From positions 1-8,288 of the forward strand of contig JASIBJ010000354.1 in NCBI GenBank assembly GCA_030045215.1: a stretch of 8,288 nucleotides of DNA. Reading direction: 5' to 3'. Every line of letters starts with the position of its first letter. Position 1 is the stretch's first letter. Shown piece by piece: positions 1-5,230 of this stretch. This DNA is from Streptosporangiaceae bacterium (GTDB taxonomy: Bacteria > Actinomycetota > Actinomycetes > Streptosporangiales > Streptosporangiaceae). The notes beneath the pieces were generated by a model. That model did no database searches. It was not told where the DNA came from and saw only the letters and a list, made by a program, of their open reading frames with translations. The position numbers were made by a program, and so were the translations under genes.

Positions 1-630
1 CATCCCGAGCAGGCAGGCCTCTTGCGCGATCTTGGCGGGAGCCTCGTCCGCCGCGATCTGCTCCTCCAGGCGCTGGACCTGCAACTCACGCACGTTGGCG
101 GACTGCTGCAGCTTGTCGATCTGGAAGCTGGCGCCGCCGAGCGTGGTGTTGATCACGAGCAGGCAGATGAGCCCGCCACCCAGCATGCACAGGACAAGCA
201 GGATAAACGGCGCACGCGGCACGCCCGTGGCGTTGCGTAGCGGGCTGCGCCACGTGGTCCAGCCGGCCGCTGCCGCCGGGCCCGGCCTCGAAGCGCCGCG
301 CGGCCGGGGGCTGACGCCAGGTCGCGCCGACACGCCGGGGCGGGTGATCGTGCCTCCTCCCAGACCTCCCCTGGCGCCTCCCTTGGCCGCCGGACCGGGT
401 CGCTGGCCGCCTGATCCTCCCGCCCGCGGTCGCGGCACCGCGGGCGCACCGGTTGCTCGCTGCGACGATGCGGAACGGGCCGGGCTCCCGGCTGGCCGAG
501 GTGCCTTGCGGTCGGGCTCTGCCCGTACCGCGCCACCGCCGGGTCGTCCTGGCCGGCCACTATCCGGGCTCCGGCGCCCGGCGCCCGGGGGTTCCCGACC
601 CGCGCGCTCGCGTCCGGTCTTGGTCTCCAT
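1..630 (-). CDS. ftsL: Cell division protein FtsL (C-terminus cut off by window edge)
   Basis: FtsL is a bitopic divisome protein that pairs with FtsB/DivIC and FtsQ to activate septal peptidoglycan synthesis by FtsW and FtsI. The window holds 210 codons; the 3' end lies beyond base 1. Residues 1-130 are low complexity, rich in Gly, Pro, Ala, Arg and Ser, strongly basic, and presumably a disordered cytoplasmic tail. Residues about 141-164 form one transmembrane helix (APFILLVLCMLGGGLICLLV). After it comes INTTLGGASFQIDKLQQ and a heptad-like coiled coil (about 168-202), ending in the AQEACLLGM region typical of actinobacterial FtsL. The ATG at 630-628 is chosen because an in-frame TAA sits at 636-634 just upstream; an AGGGAGGG ribosome site lies at 649-642. 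It follows rsmH after 89 bp, the standard dcw order. The family call rests on the TM plus coiled-coil pattern and the position. The long basic tail is an actinobacterial trait. Confidence 0.9.
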   Translation of the reverse strand, partial: METKTGRERAGREPPGAGRRSPDSGRPGRPGGGAVRAEPDRKAPRPAGSPARSASSQRATGAPAVPRPRAGGSGGQRPGPAAKGGARGGLGGGTITRPGVSARPGVSPRPRGASRPGPAAAAGWTTWRSPLRNATGVPRAPFILLVLCMLGGGLICLLVINTTLGGASFQIDKLQQSANVRELQVQRLEEQIAADEAPAKIAQEACLLGM

Positions 631-719
631 CGGTTAGCTCGCCCTCCCTGAAAACTGCGGGCCCAACGCCCTGTGCACCTCACGCCTGTCCCCCGGGCTG
701 CTGTCGTGCCGTTGCGCCG

Positions 720-1679
720 TCATGCGGCCGCCCTGATCCGTTCGGCCGCCCGGAGCCTGGCCGGGGCGGCTCGCGGGTTGGCCGCTACCTCCGCGTGCGA
801 CGGTCGTTCCGCACCCCTGGTCAGCAGCCTCAGCTCGGGCTGCGCTGACTCGAGCGCGACCGGCAGGCCCCGCGGGGTGGTGTCAGTGGATCGGGCCGCC
901 AGCGCGCGCTTGACCGCGCGGTCCTCGAGTGAGTGGTAGGCGAGCGCGACAATCCGTCCGCCGATTGCGATCGCGTCCACCGCCTCGGGCAGCGCGCGCC
1001 CGAGAGCGTCGAGTTCTCCGTTGACCTCGATTCGCAGGGCCTGAAAGGTGCGCTTGGCCGGGTTTCCGCCGGTCCGCCTCGCCGGGGCGGGTATGGACTC
1101 GCGGACGATCTCCGCAAGCCGCCGCGTCGATGTCAGCGGGGCATGCTGCCGCTCGCGCACGACCGCGTCGGCGATCCGGCGGGCGAAGCGCTCCTCGCCG
1201 TACTCGCGCAGCACCCTGGCGAGGCGGTCGGCCGGATAGCTGTTAACGATGTCGGCGGCGGTCAGCCTGCCCGCCTGGTTCATCCGCATGTCCAGAGGTG
1301 CGTCCTGGGAGTAGGAGAAGCCGCGGCCCGGGTTGTCCAGCTGCGGCGACGAAACGCCGAGATCGAACAGGACTCCCTGCACCACGCGCAGGCCGAGCCC
1401 GGCCAGGATCTCCGGCAGCTCGTCGTAGACGGCCTGGACCAGCGTGACGCGGTCCTCGAAGGCCACAAGCACCTGCCGCGATTCCTCGACCGCCGCGGCG
1501 TCAGTGTCGATGCCGACCAGGGTCAGCCCTGGATGGGCCGACAGCAGCGCGCTGGCGTGCCCGGCACGCCCGAGGGTGGCATCGACCAGCACCGCGCCGG
1601 GCTGCTCGAGAGCAGGCGCGAGCAACTCAAGCACCCGATCCCGCATGACTGGCACATGCGCGGCCGCAGCCGTACTCAT
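720..1679 (-). CDS. rsmH: 16S rRNA (cytosine-1402-N4)-methyltransferase RsmH (MraW)
   Basis: RsmH transfers a methyl group from S-adenosylmethionine to N4 of C1402 in the 16S rRNA decoding site and acts in the cytoplasm. The product has 319 residues, close to the 313 of E. coli. Visible family signatures are [13 protein letters not shown] at 8-20, the AdoMet loop [10 protein letters not shown] at 32-41 followed by VGIDTD (55-60), and the hallmark [19 protein letters not shown] (105-123) with LDMRMN (129-134). The conserved [20 protein letters not shown] (204-223) and [13 protein letters not shown] (245-257) follow. The open frame extends upstream to an ATG at 1904, adding 75 residues. I prefer ATG 1679 because GAGGGGG (1690-1684) sits 4 nt before it, family homology begins there, and the upstream stretch has a weaker third-position GC bias. 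Some mycobacterial RsmH proteins are N-terminally longer, so the extended start cannot be excluded. The gene lies between mraZ and ftsL and is probably co-transcribed with both. Confidence 0.96.
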   Translation of the reverse strand: MSTAAAAHVPVMRDRVLELLAPALEQPGAVLVDATLGRAGHASALLSAHPGLTLVGIDTDAAAVEESRQVLVAFEDRVTLVQAVYDELPEILAGLGLRVVQGVLFDLGVSSPQLDNPGRGFSYSQDAPLDMRMNQAGRLTAADIVNSYPADRLARVLREYGEERFARRIADAVVRERQHAPLTSTRRLAEIVRESIPAPARRTGGNPAKRTFQALRIEVNGELDALGRALPEAVDAIAIGGRIVALAYHSLEDRAVKRALAARSTDTTPRGLPVALESAQPELRLLTRGAERPSHAEVAANPRAAPARLRAAERIRAAA

Positions 1680-1696
1680 CACGCCCCCTCGGTTTC

Positions 1697-1721
1697 CGGC
1701 CGCCACTTCCGGTGGCGGCCG
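1697..1721 (-). promoter_or_regulatory. Strong hairpin just upstream of the rsmH ribosome site
   Basis: Bases 1697-1706 (CGGCCGCCAC) pair perfectly with 1712-1721 (GTGGCGGCCG), giving a 10-bp GC-rich stem with a 5-nt loop. On the minus-strand transcript the stem ends 6 nt before the GAGGGGG ribosome site of rsmH. There is no U tract, so it is not a standard intrinsic terminator. It could modulate rsmH translation or protect a processed 5' end. The structure is certain at base level, but its function is inferred. Confidence 0.5.
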
Positions 1722-1737
1722 CACTGACGTGCCTCTC

Positions 1738-1794
1738 GATGCCGGGCCGCTTGCTCCTGATGCCAGGCCGGCGGCTAGCATCCGATGCCCGGCC
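1738..1794. repeat. Three imperfect 11-bp direct repeats in the mraZ-rsmH spacer
   Basis: GATGCCNGGCC occurs at 1738-1748 (N = G), 1759-1769 (N = A) and 1784-1794 (N = C), starting 21 and 25 bp apart. It lies in the 263-bp spacer (1680-1942) between mraZ and rsmH. The same spacer has an 8-bp palindrome TGACGTCA at 1853-1860. I see no convincing promoter here. The repeats may be protein-binding sites, or decay of a longer rsmH N-terminus; base composition alone does not decide. Confidence 0.4.
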
Positions 1795-1942
1795 AGGCCC
1801 CCATCCGCGCGACTGCACCGATGGCCGGACGGTCCGCCTGACGCCGGGGAAGTGACGTCAGCCGGGTCAGGCCCTCGAGCACGGGTGGAGACCTCACCGG
1901 GCATCCGCGCCAGGCGTCATTGCTGCTGCAAGACGGCGGCGC

Positions 1943-2374
1943 CTACAGAACTCCGGGCAGCACCTCCTCAGATGCGTCGGAGAACGCGTCCTCCTGCTCG
2001 CCCAGGTAGGTCGTCCAGGCCGCAGCGTCCCAGACCTCCCGCCGCGTGTTGGCTCCGATCACCACGCAGTCCCGCTGCAGTCCCGCGTACTCGCGCAGGC
2101 TCGGCGGGATGGTGACGCGGCCCTGCCTGTCCAGTTCCTCGTCCGAGGCGCTGGCGAAGAACACGCGGCTGTAGTCCCTGACTGCCTTCGCCGTCACCGG
2201 CGCCGTCCGCAGTGCCTCGGTAATCCGGCTGAACTCGGTGGCCGGAAACACGTACAAGCACCGTTCCTGGCCCTTCGTGAGCACGATGCCTGCGGATAGT
2301 TCCTCGCGGTACTTCGCCGGCAGGATCAGTCGGCCCTTCTCGTCGAGGCGAGGCGTATGGGTGCCAAGGAACAC
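1943..2374 (-). CDS. mraZ: Transcriptional regulator MraZ
   Basis: MraZ is a DNA-binding protein of the SpoVT/AbrB fold. It forms ring-shaped oligomers and controls the dcw cluster by binding tandem repeats in front of its own gene. The product has 143 residues, the usual actinobacterial length. It contains the expected two AbrB-like half domains, each with a D-x-x-G-R motif: [16 protein letters not shown] at 11-26 and [15 protein letters not shown] at 82-96. The start is the GTG at 2374-2372 ([15 protein letters not shown]), because the conserved family N-terminus begins there and GGGGAGGT (2389-2382) precedes it by 7 nt. An upstream ATG at 2431 would add 19 residues unlike the family and would cover the ribosome site. 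It is the first gene of the cluster, with a promoter and repeat operator 60-90 bp upstream, consistent with autoregulation. Confidence 0.96.
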   Translation of the reverse strand: MFLGTHTPRLDEKGRLILPAKYREELSAGIVLTKGQERCLYVFPATEFSRITEALRTAPVTAKAVRDYSRVFFASASDEELDRQGRVTIPPSLREYAGLQRDCVVIGANTRREVWDAAAWTTYLGEQEDAFSDASEEVLPGVL

Positions 2375-2409
2375 CCGGTCCACCTCCCCTGTCCCCCACC
2401 CGATGCGTT

Positions 2410-2433
2410 CCGTGGGCCATTTCTGCCCCACGG
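2410..2433 (-). promoter_or_regulatory. Dyad in the mraZ leader
   Basis: CCGTGGG (2410-2416) and CCCACGG (2427-2433) form a perfect 7-bp inverted repeat with a 10-bp loop. If transcription starts about 7 bp after the TACAGT box, the mraZ mRNA would begin almost exactly at this dyad and carry a hairpin at its 5' end. The distal arm also overlaps the fourth MraZ-type heptamer. It may be an RNA stability element, part of the operator, or both. Confidence 0.4.
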
Positions 2434-2462
2434 GTCACCACTGTACTCCACTCTCCTCCACC
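2426..2462 (-). promoter_or_regulatory. MraZ box: four tandem NGTGGNG heptamers at 10-bp spacing
   Basis: Read on the minus strand, the heptamers are GGTGGAG (2462-2456), AGTGGAG (2452-2446), AGTGGTG (2442-2436) and CGTGGGG (2432-2426), each separated by 3 bp, for an exact 10-bp period. Known MraZ operators in other bacteria are three or more short G-rich direct repeats with one-turn spacing upstream of mraZ, so the match in design and position is strong. The repeats fill the spacer of the predicted promoter and overlap its -10 box. Bound MraZ should therefore block RNA polymerase and autorepress the cluster. Confidence 0.8.
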
Positions 2463-2467
2463 GTCAA
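2440..2467 (-). promoter_or_regulatory. Predicted housekeeping promoter of mraZ and the dcw cluster
   Basis: A -35 box TTGACG (2467-2462) and a -10 box TACAGT (2445-2440) are separated by 16 bp. This fits the vegetative sigma consensus of actinomycetes (TTGAC-N16-18-TAnnnT). Transcription would start near 2433, giving a leader of about 60 nt before the GTG at 2374. It overlaps the MraZ-type repeats. Confidence 0.7.
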
Positions 2468-2520
2468 TTCCAACGAGCCCGTGAGGCGAACATCGGCTCA
2501 CCGATTACGCAGGTCAGCGC

Positions 2521-2537
2521 GGTGGGGCAAAGTGGAG
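2521..2537 (+). promoter_or_regulatory. Second MraZ-type heptamer pair, facing the MoxR operon
   Basis: GGTGGGG (2521-2527) and AGTGGAG (2531-2537) lie on the plus strand with the same NGTGGNG pattern and the same 10-bp spacing as the mraZ operator. A lone AGTGGGG follows at 2593-2599. Two copies are fewer than the usual operator, and G-rich heptamers are easier to meet by chance in this genome, so this is a weaker call. If real, MraZ could also act on the divergent operon. Confidence 0.35.
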
Positions 2538-2713
2538 CTGCAACACCCCCCAGGGCGGGTAAACCCGTTCCGCCGGGATGCCACGTACGTGAAGTGGGGG
2601 CAGTCCCGAGTGAGTGTCAGCAGTAAGGGCAGAGGAAAGTCACCGCAGTGTTACTACGCCGATATGTGAGCGGAATCGCTTGGCGGGCATACGAGGACGT
2701 ACTGTCTGATCGC

Positions 2714-2740
2714 ACGGTTTAGTCATTGCCGATGAACCGT
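2714..2740. promoter_or_regulatory. Spaced dyad, possible operator of the MoxR operon
   Basis: ACGGTT (2714-2719) and AACCGT (2735-2740) are perfect 6-bp inverted half-sites whose centres lie 21 bp apart, two helical turns. That geometry suits a dimeric regulator. The arms are short, so chance is a real alternative. Confidence 0.25.
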
Positions 2741-2755
2741 TGCACCGGGTAATGC
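2726..2755 (+). promoter_or_regulatory. Candidate promoter of the MoxR operon
   Basis: TTGCCG (2726-2731) and TAATGC (2750-2755) are spaced by 18 bp and are the best pair I could find before the operon. The -10 lacks the final T and the -35 is only moderate, so this is a weak prediction. A start near 2762 would fall inside the 12-bp palindrome at 2759-2770. Confidence 0.25.
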
Positions 2756-2758
2756 GTG

Positions 2759-2770
2759 CGTAACGTTACG
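2759..2770. promoter_or_regulatory. 12-bp perfect palindrome before the MoxR gene
   Basis: CGTAACGTTACG is a perfect 12-bp palindrome ending 12 bp before the GGAGGA ribosome site (2783-2788) and 22 bp before the GTG start. It is A/T-containing in a GC-rich setting, which favours an operator for a homodimeric repressor or activator. No specific regulator can be named. Confidence 0.45.
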
Positions 2771-2792
2771 AACTGGGCGCCTGGAGGAATAC

Positions 2793-3767
2793 GTGGTCAC
2801 CCATGCGGGGCAGTCGGCAGGCCGATCGCTTGACGAACTCGTGGATGTCGCCAGGCAGGTCAGCGCGGCCGTGCAGAGCGTCATCTCCGGCAAGCCCGAT
2901 GCGGTGCGACTGGCGCTAACCGTCCTGCTCGCCGAGGGTCACATCCTGATCGAGGACGTCCCAGGCGTCGGCAAAACGATGCTGGCCAAGTCCCTGGCCC
3001 GGTCCATCGACTGCTCGGTCCGCCGCGTCCAGTTCACTCCCGACTTGCTTCCCAGCGACATCACCGGCGTCAGCGCCTTCAATCAGGAGATACGCGAGTT
3101 CGAGTTCAAGCCAGGACCGATCTTCGCCAATGTCGTACTCGGCGACGAGATCAATCGCGCGTCGCCCAAAACTCAGTCGGCCCTGCTGGAGTCGATGGAA
3201 GAGCGCCAGGTCACCGTTGATGGGACGACCTATCCACTTGCCCCGCCGTTCATGGTGATCGCCACGCAGAACCCGGTGGAGATGGAGGGCACATATCCGC
3301 TGCCGGAGGCGCAGCGGGACCGCTTCATGATCCGGCTGTCGATCGGGTACCCGGATCGGGAGTCCGAGCTGTCCATGCTCGACTCGCACGGCTCAAGTGA
3401 GCCGCTCGACGACCTCAAGCCGGTGGCCGAGGCCGGCGACATCCGCGCGCTGGTCGCAGCCGTGCGCGAGGTGCACGTGTCCGGGGCGATACGGCAGTAC
3501 ATCATTGACCTCATGACGGCCACCAGATCGTCCGCCGAGCTGAGGCTGGGCGCCTCGCCGCGCGCCGCGCTGCACCTCATGCGCTCCAGCCGCGCGTATG
3601 CCGCGCTGGACGGCCGCGACTTCGTGATACCCGACGACGTGCAGGCTCTGGCGGTGCCGGTGCTGGCCCACCGGCTGCTGCCCAGCACCGCCGCTATGGT
3701 CGGCCGCGAACTGCCCGACCAGATCTTGAACGCCATCGTCAGGCGACTGCCGCTGCCCAGCCGGTAG
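2793..3767 (+). CDS. MoxR-family AAA+ ATPase
   Basis: MoxR ATPases are cytoplasmic chaperone-like AAA+ proteins that help maturation or assembly of partner proteins, typically with DUF58 and VWA-domain proteins encoded next door. The product has 324 residues, normal for the family. Visible motifs are Walker A (EDVPGVGKTML, GVGKT at 58-62) and Walker B (VVLGDEINRA, D118 E119). The MoxR signature SALLESMEERQVTVDG (129-144), sensor 1 ATQNPVEMEGTYPLPEAQRDRF (157-178) and a sensor 2 region LGASPRAALHL (252-262) follow. The C-terminal lid carries VIPDDVQALAVPVLAHRL. The GTG start at 2793 has GGAGGA at 2783-2788. It leads the rightward operon; the DUF58 gene follows after 68 bp. No key residue is missing. 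The substrate is unknown, though the downstream transglutaminase points to the cell envelope. Confidence 0.95.
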   Translation: MVTHAGQSAGRSLDELVDVARQVSAAVQSVISGKPDAVRLALTVLLAEGHILIEDVPGVGKTMLAKSLARSIDCSVRRVQFTPDLLPSDITGVSAFNQEIREFEFKPGPIFANVVLGDEINRASPKTQSALLESMEERQVTVDGTTYPLAPPFMVIATQNPVEMEGTYPLPEAQRDRFMIRLSIGYPDRESELSMLDSHGSSEPLDDLKPVAEAGDIRALVAAVREVHVSGAIRQYIIDLMTATRSSAELRLGASPRAALHLMRSSRAYAALDGRDFVIPDDVQALAVPVLAHRLLPSTAAMVGRELPDQILNAIVRRLPLPSR

Positions 3768-3835
3768 TAACGCGTCTCCGGTCAAACTGCCACCGCAGCG
3801 CATTCGAAGAAGGGCAGCCGGAAAGGAGAGCCGAG

Positions 3836-5230
3836 GTGCGGACATCGTTCCTGGCCGGACTGACGACGCGCGGGAGCTCATTCCTGGCTGCGGGCATCGC
3901 CGCGGCGCTGGCCGGATACCTGCTCGGCGAGCGCAGCCTGCTCTGCGTGGGAGTGGCACTTATCGCGCTGCCGGTGATCACCGTCTTCGCCACGCGGCGC
4001 GCCCACTACCGGCTGACCTGCGCGCGGCTGATCAGCCCGCCGCGAATCGCGGCCGGCGGGACCGCCCAGGTCATGCTGAGGCTGCACAACATCTCCAGAC
4101 TGCCGACCGGGCTGATCCTGGCCGAGGACGCCATCCCGTACGCGCTTGGCACGCGGCCCAGGTACGTGCTGGACAAGATCGAGCGCAACGGCACCAGGGA
4201 GCTGACCTACTCGCTGCGGTCAGACCTGCGCGGGAAGTTCGAGGTCGGTCCCCTTCAGTTGCGTGTGGCCGACTCATTCGGCCTCGTCGAGATAGCCAGG
4301 TCGTTCTCCGGCCGGACCAACTTCGTGGTCACGCCCAGGGTTTACCCGCTGTCCCGGACCATGATCAGCCGGGCCTGGGCCGGCGAAGGGGACGGCCGGT
4401 CCCGCCTGACCGCCACCGCCGGCGAGGACGACGTGATTCCCCGGAACTATCGCGACGGCGATGACATGCGCCGCGTGCACTGGCGCTCGACCGCCAGGTA
4501 CGGCGAGCTGATGGTGCGCAGGGAGGAGCAGCGCTGGCGCAACCGGGCCACGCTGCTGCTGGACTCGCGAGCCTCCGCCCACCTGGGAAGCGGCCCCAGT
4601 TCGTCCTTCGAGCTGGCGGTCAGCGCTGCCGCATCGGTCGGCGTGCACCTAGCCCAGGAGGGCCTGTCCGGCCAGCTGATCACCCACGAGGGAGCCAACC
4701 TCGGCAGCGGGATGGCATTCGAGGACATGCTGCTTGACGCGCTCGCGGTGATCAAGCCCTCACGGGTCAACGATCTGTCGGGCGGCATCAAGGAACTCAG
4801 GATCGCGAGCGCCGGCGTGATCATCGCCGTCATGGGACGGCTGTCAGAGTCCGAGGCGAGGCACCTCGCCACGTGCCGCAACGAGGGCAGCCAGGCCATC
4901 GCGCTGCTGCTAGCGGTGAGCACGTGGGCCGACCCGCGATGGAGCGGCGGACCCGGCCCGGCTGAAGCGGAGGCCAACGGGCACAGCTACGCGAACGCAC
5001 ACGCGCTCTCCGACCGGGCCGGGCCCGGCGGTGACGGCAGGCAGGCGCGGCCAGACGAGACCACGCCGGCGGCGACCGTACTGCGCGCGGCCGGCTGGCA
5101 CGTCATCCGGATCGACGCGGGAACGCCGCTGGCCACCGCCTGGCAGCAGTTGCCGCGTGCCGCCGAGATGCTCGTCCCCGCGGCCACGCTGGGCGGCCAC
5201 GAATACGAGCAGCCGGGACGGACAGCATGA
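3836..5230 (+). CDS. Membrane-anchored DUF58 domain protein
   Basis: DUF58 proteins are regular partners of MoxR ATPases. Many have a VWA-like fold, and their exact activity is unknown. The product has 464 residues. Two hydrophobic helices at about 14-31 and 35-51 anchor it in the membrane. A beta-rich region (about 58-170) follows. The DUF58 signature DDVIPRNYRDGDDMRRVHW (198-216), continuing through RSTARYGELMVRREEQRW, is intact. A VWA-like segment LLLDSRASAHL (240-250) comes next. Residues 365-412 form a Gly/Ala/Asp-rich, probably disordered insert before the C-terminal part, making the protein somewhat long for the family. The GTG start at 3836 has AAAGGAGAG (3822-3830) 5-7 nt upstream. 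The stop overlaps the next gene's start (ATGA, 5227-5230), so the two are probably translationally coupled. Confidence 0.92.
   Translation: MRTSFLAGLTTRGSSFLAAGIAAALAGYLLGERSLLCVGVALIALPVITVFATRRAHYRLTCARLISPPRIAAGGTAQVMLRLHNISRLPTGLILAEDAIPYALGTRPRYVLDKIERNGTRELTYSLRSDLRGKFEVGPLQLRVADSFGLVEIARSFSGRTNFVVTPRVYPLSRTMISRAWAGEGDGRSRLTATAGEDDVIPRNYRDGDDMRRVHWRSTARYGELMVRREEQRWRNRATLLLDSRASAHLGSGPSSSFELAVSAAASVGVHLAQEGLSGQLITHEGANLGSGMAFEDMLLDALAVIKPSRVNDLSGGIKELRIASAGVIIAVMGRLSESEARHLATCRNEGSQAIALLLAVSTWADPRWSGGPGPAEAEANGHSYANAHALSDRAGPGGDGRQARPDETTPAATVLRAAGWHVIRIDAGTPLATAWQQLPRAAEMLVPAATLGGHEYEQPGRTA

Larger units (their letters stand above)
2375..2792. other. Divergent intergenic control region
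   Basis: These 418 bp separate mraZ (minus) from the MoxR gene (plus) and contain no convincing gene. The left half carries the mraZ promoter, operator and leader dyad. The right half holds CGGGTAAACCCG (2556-2567, arms of 5 bp), the perfect 10-bp palindrome CACGTACGTG (2582-2591), the dyad ACGGTT/AACCGT (2714-2719 and 2735-2740) and the 12-bp palindrome at 2759-2770. The stretch from 2600 to 2755 is less GC-rich than the genes, as expected of a promoter region. Confidence 0.7.

Noticed and set aside
153..683. Minus-strand 176-codon open frame overlapping ftsL
   Set aside because: It is in a different frame from the FtsL transmembrane and coiled-coil sequence and has no family-like features; a high-GC shadow frame.
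933..1727. Plus-strand 264-codon open frame opposite rsmH
   Set aside because: It lies antisense to the clear RsmH motifs and has no recognisable domain; a typical GC-rich mirror frame.
1943..2431. Longer MraZ from the ATG at 2431
   Set aside because: The extra 19 residues do not resemble the family N-terminus and would cover the strong ribosome site before the GTG at 2374.
2636..2651. BldD-like site (TCACCGCAGTGTTA)
   Set aside because: The right half fits, but the left half and spacing deviate from the remembered consensus, so it was not called.
2238..2669. Plus-strand 143-codon frame across the mraZ start and intergenic region
   Set aside because: It is antisense to mraZ and its promoter, with no domain and no clear ribosome site.
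2666..2722. Very short GTG-started frame (about 18 codons) before the MoxR gene
   Set aside because: No ribosome site ahead of it and no leader-peptide hallmark such as a codon run or attenuator hairpin.
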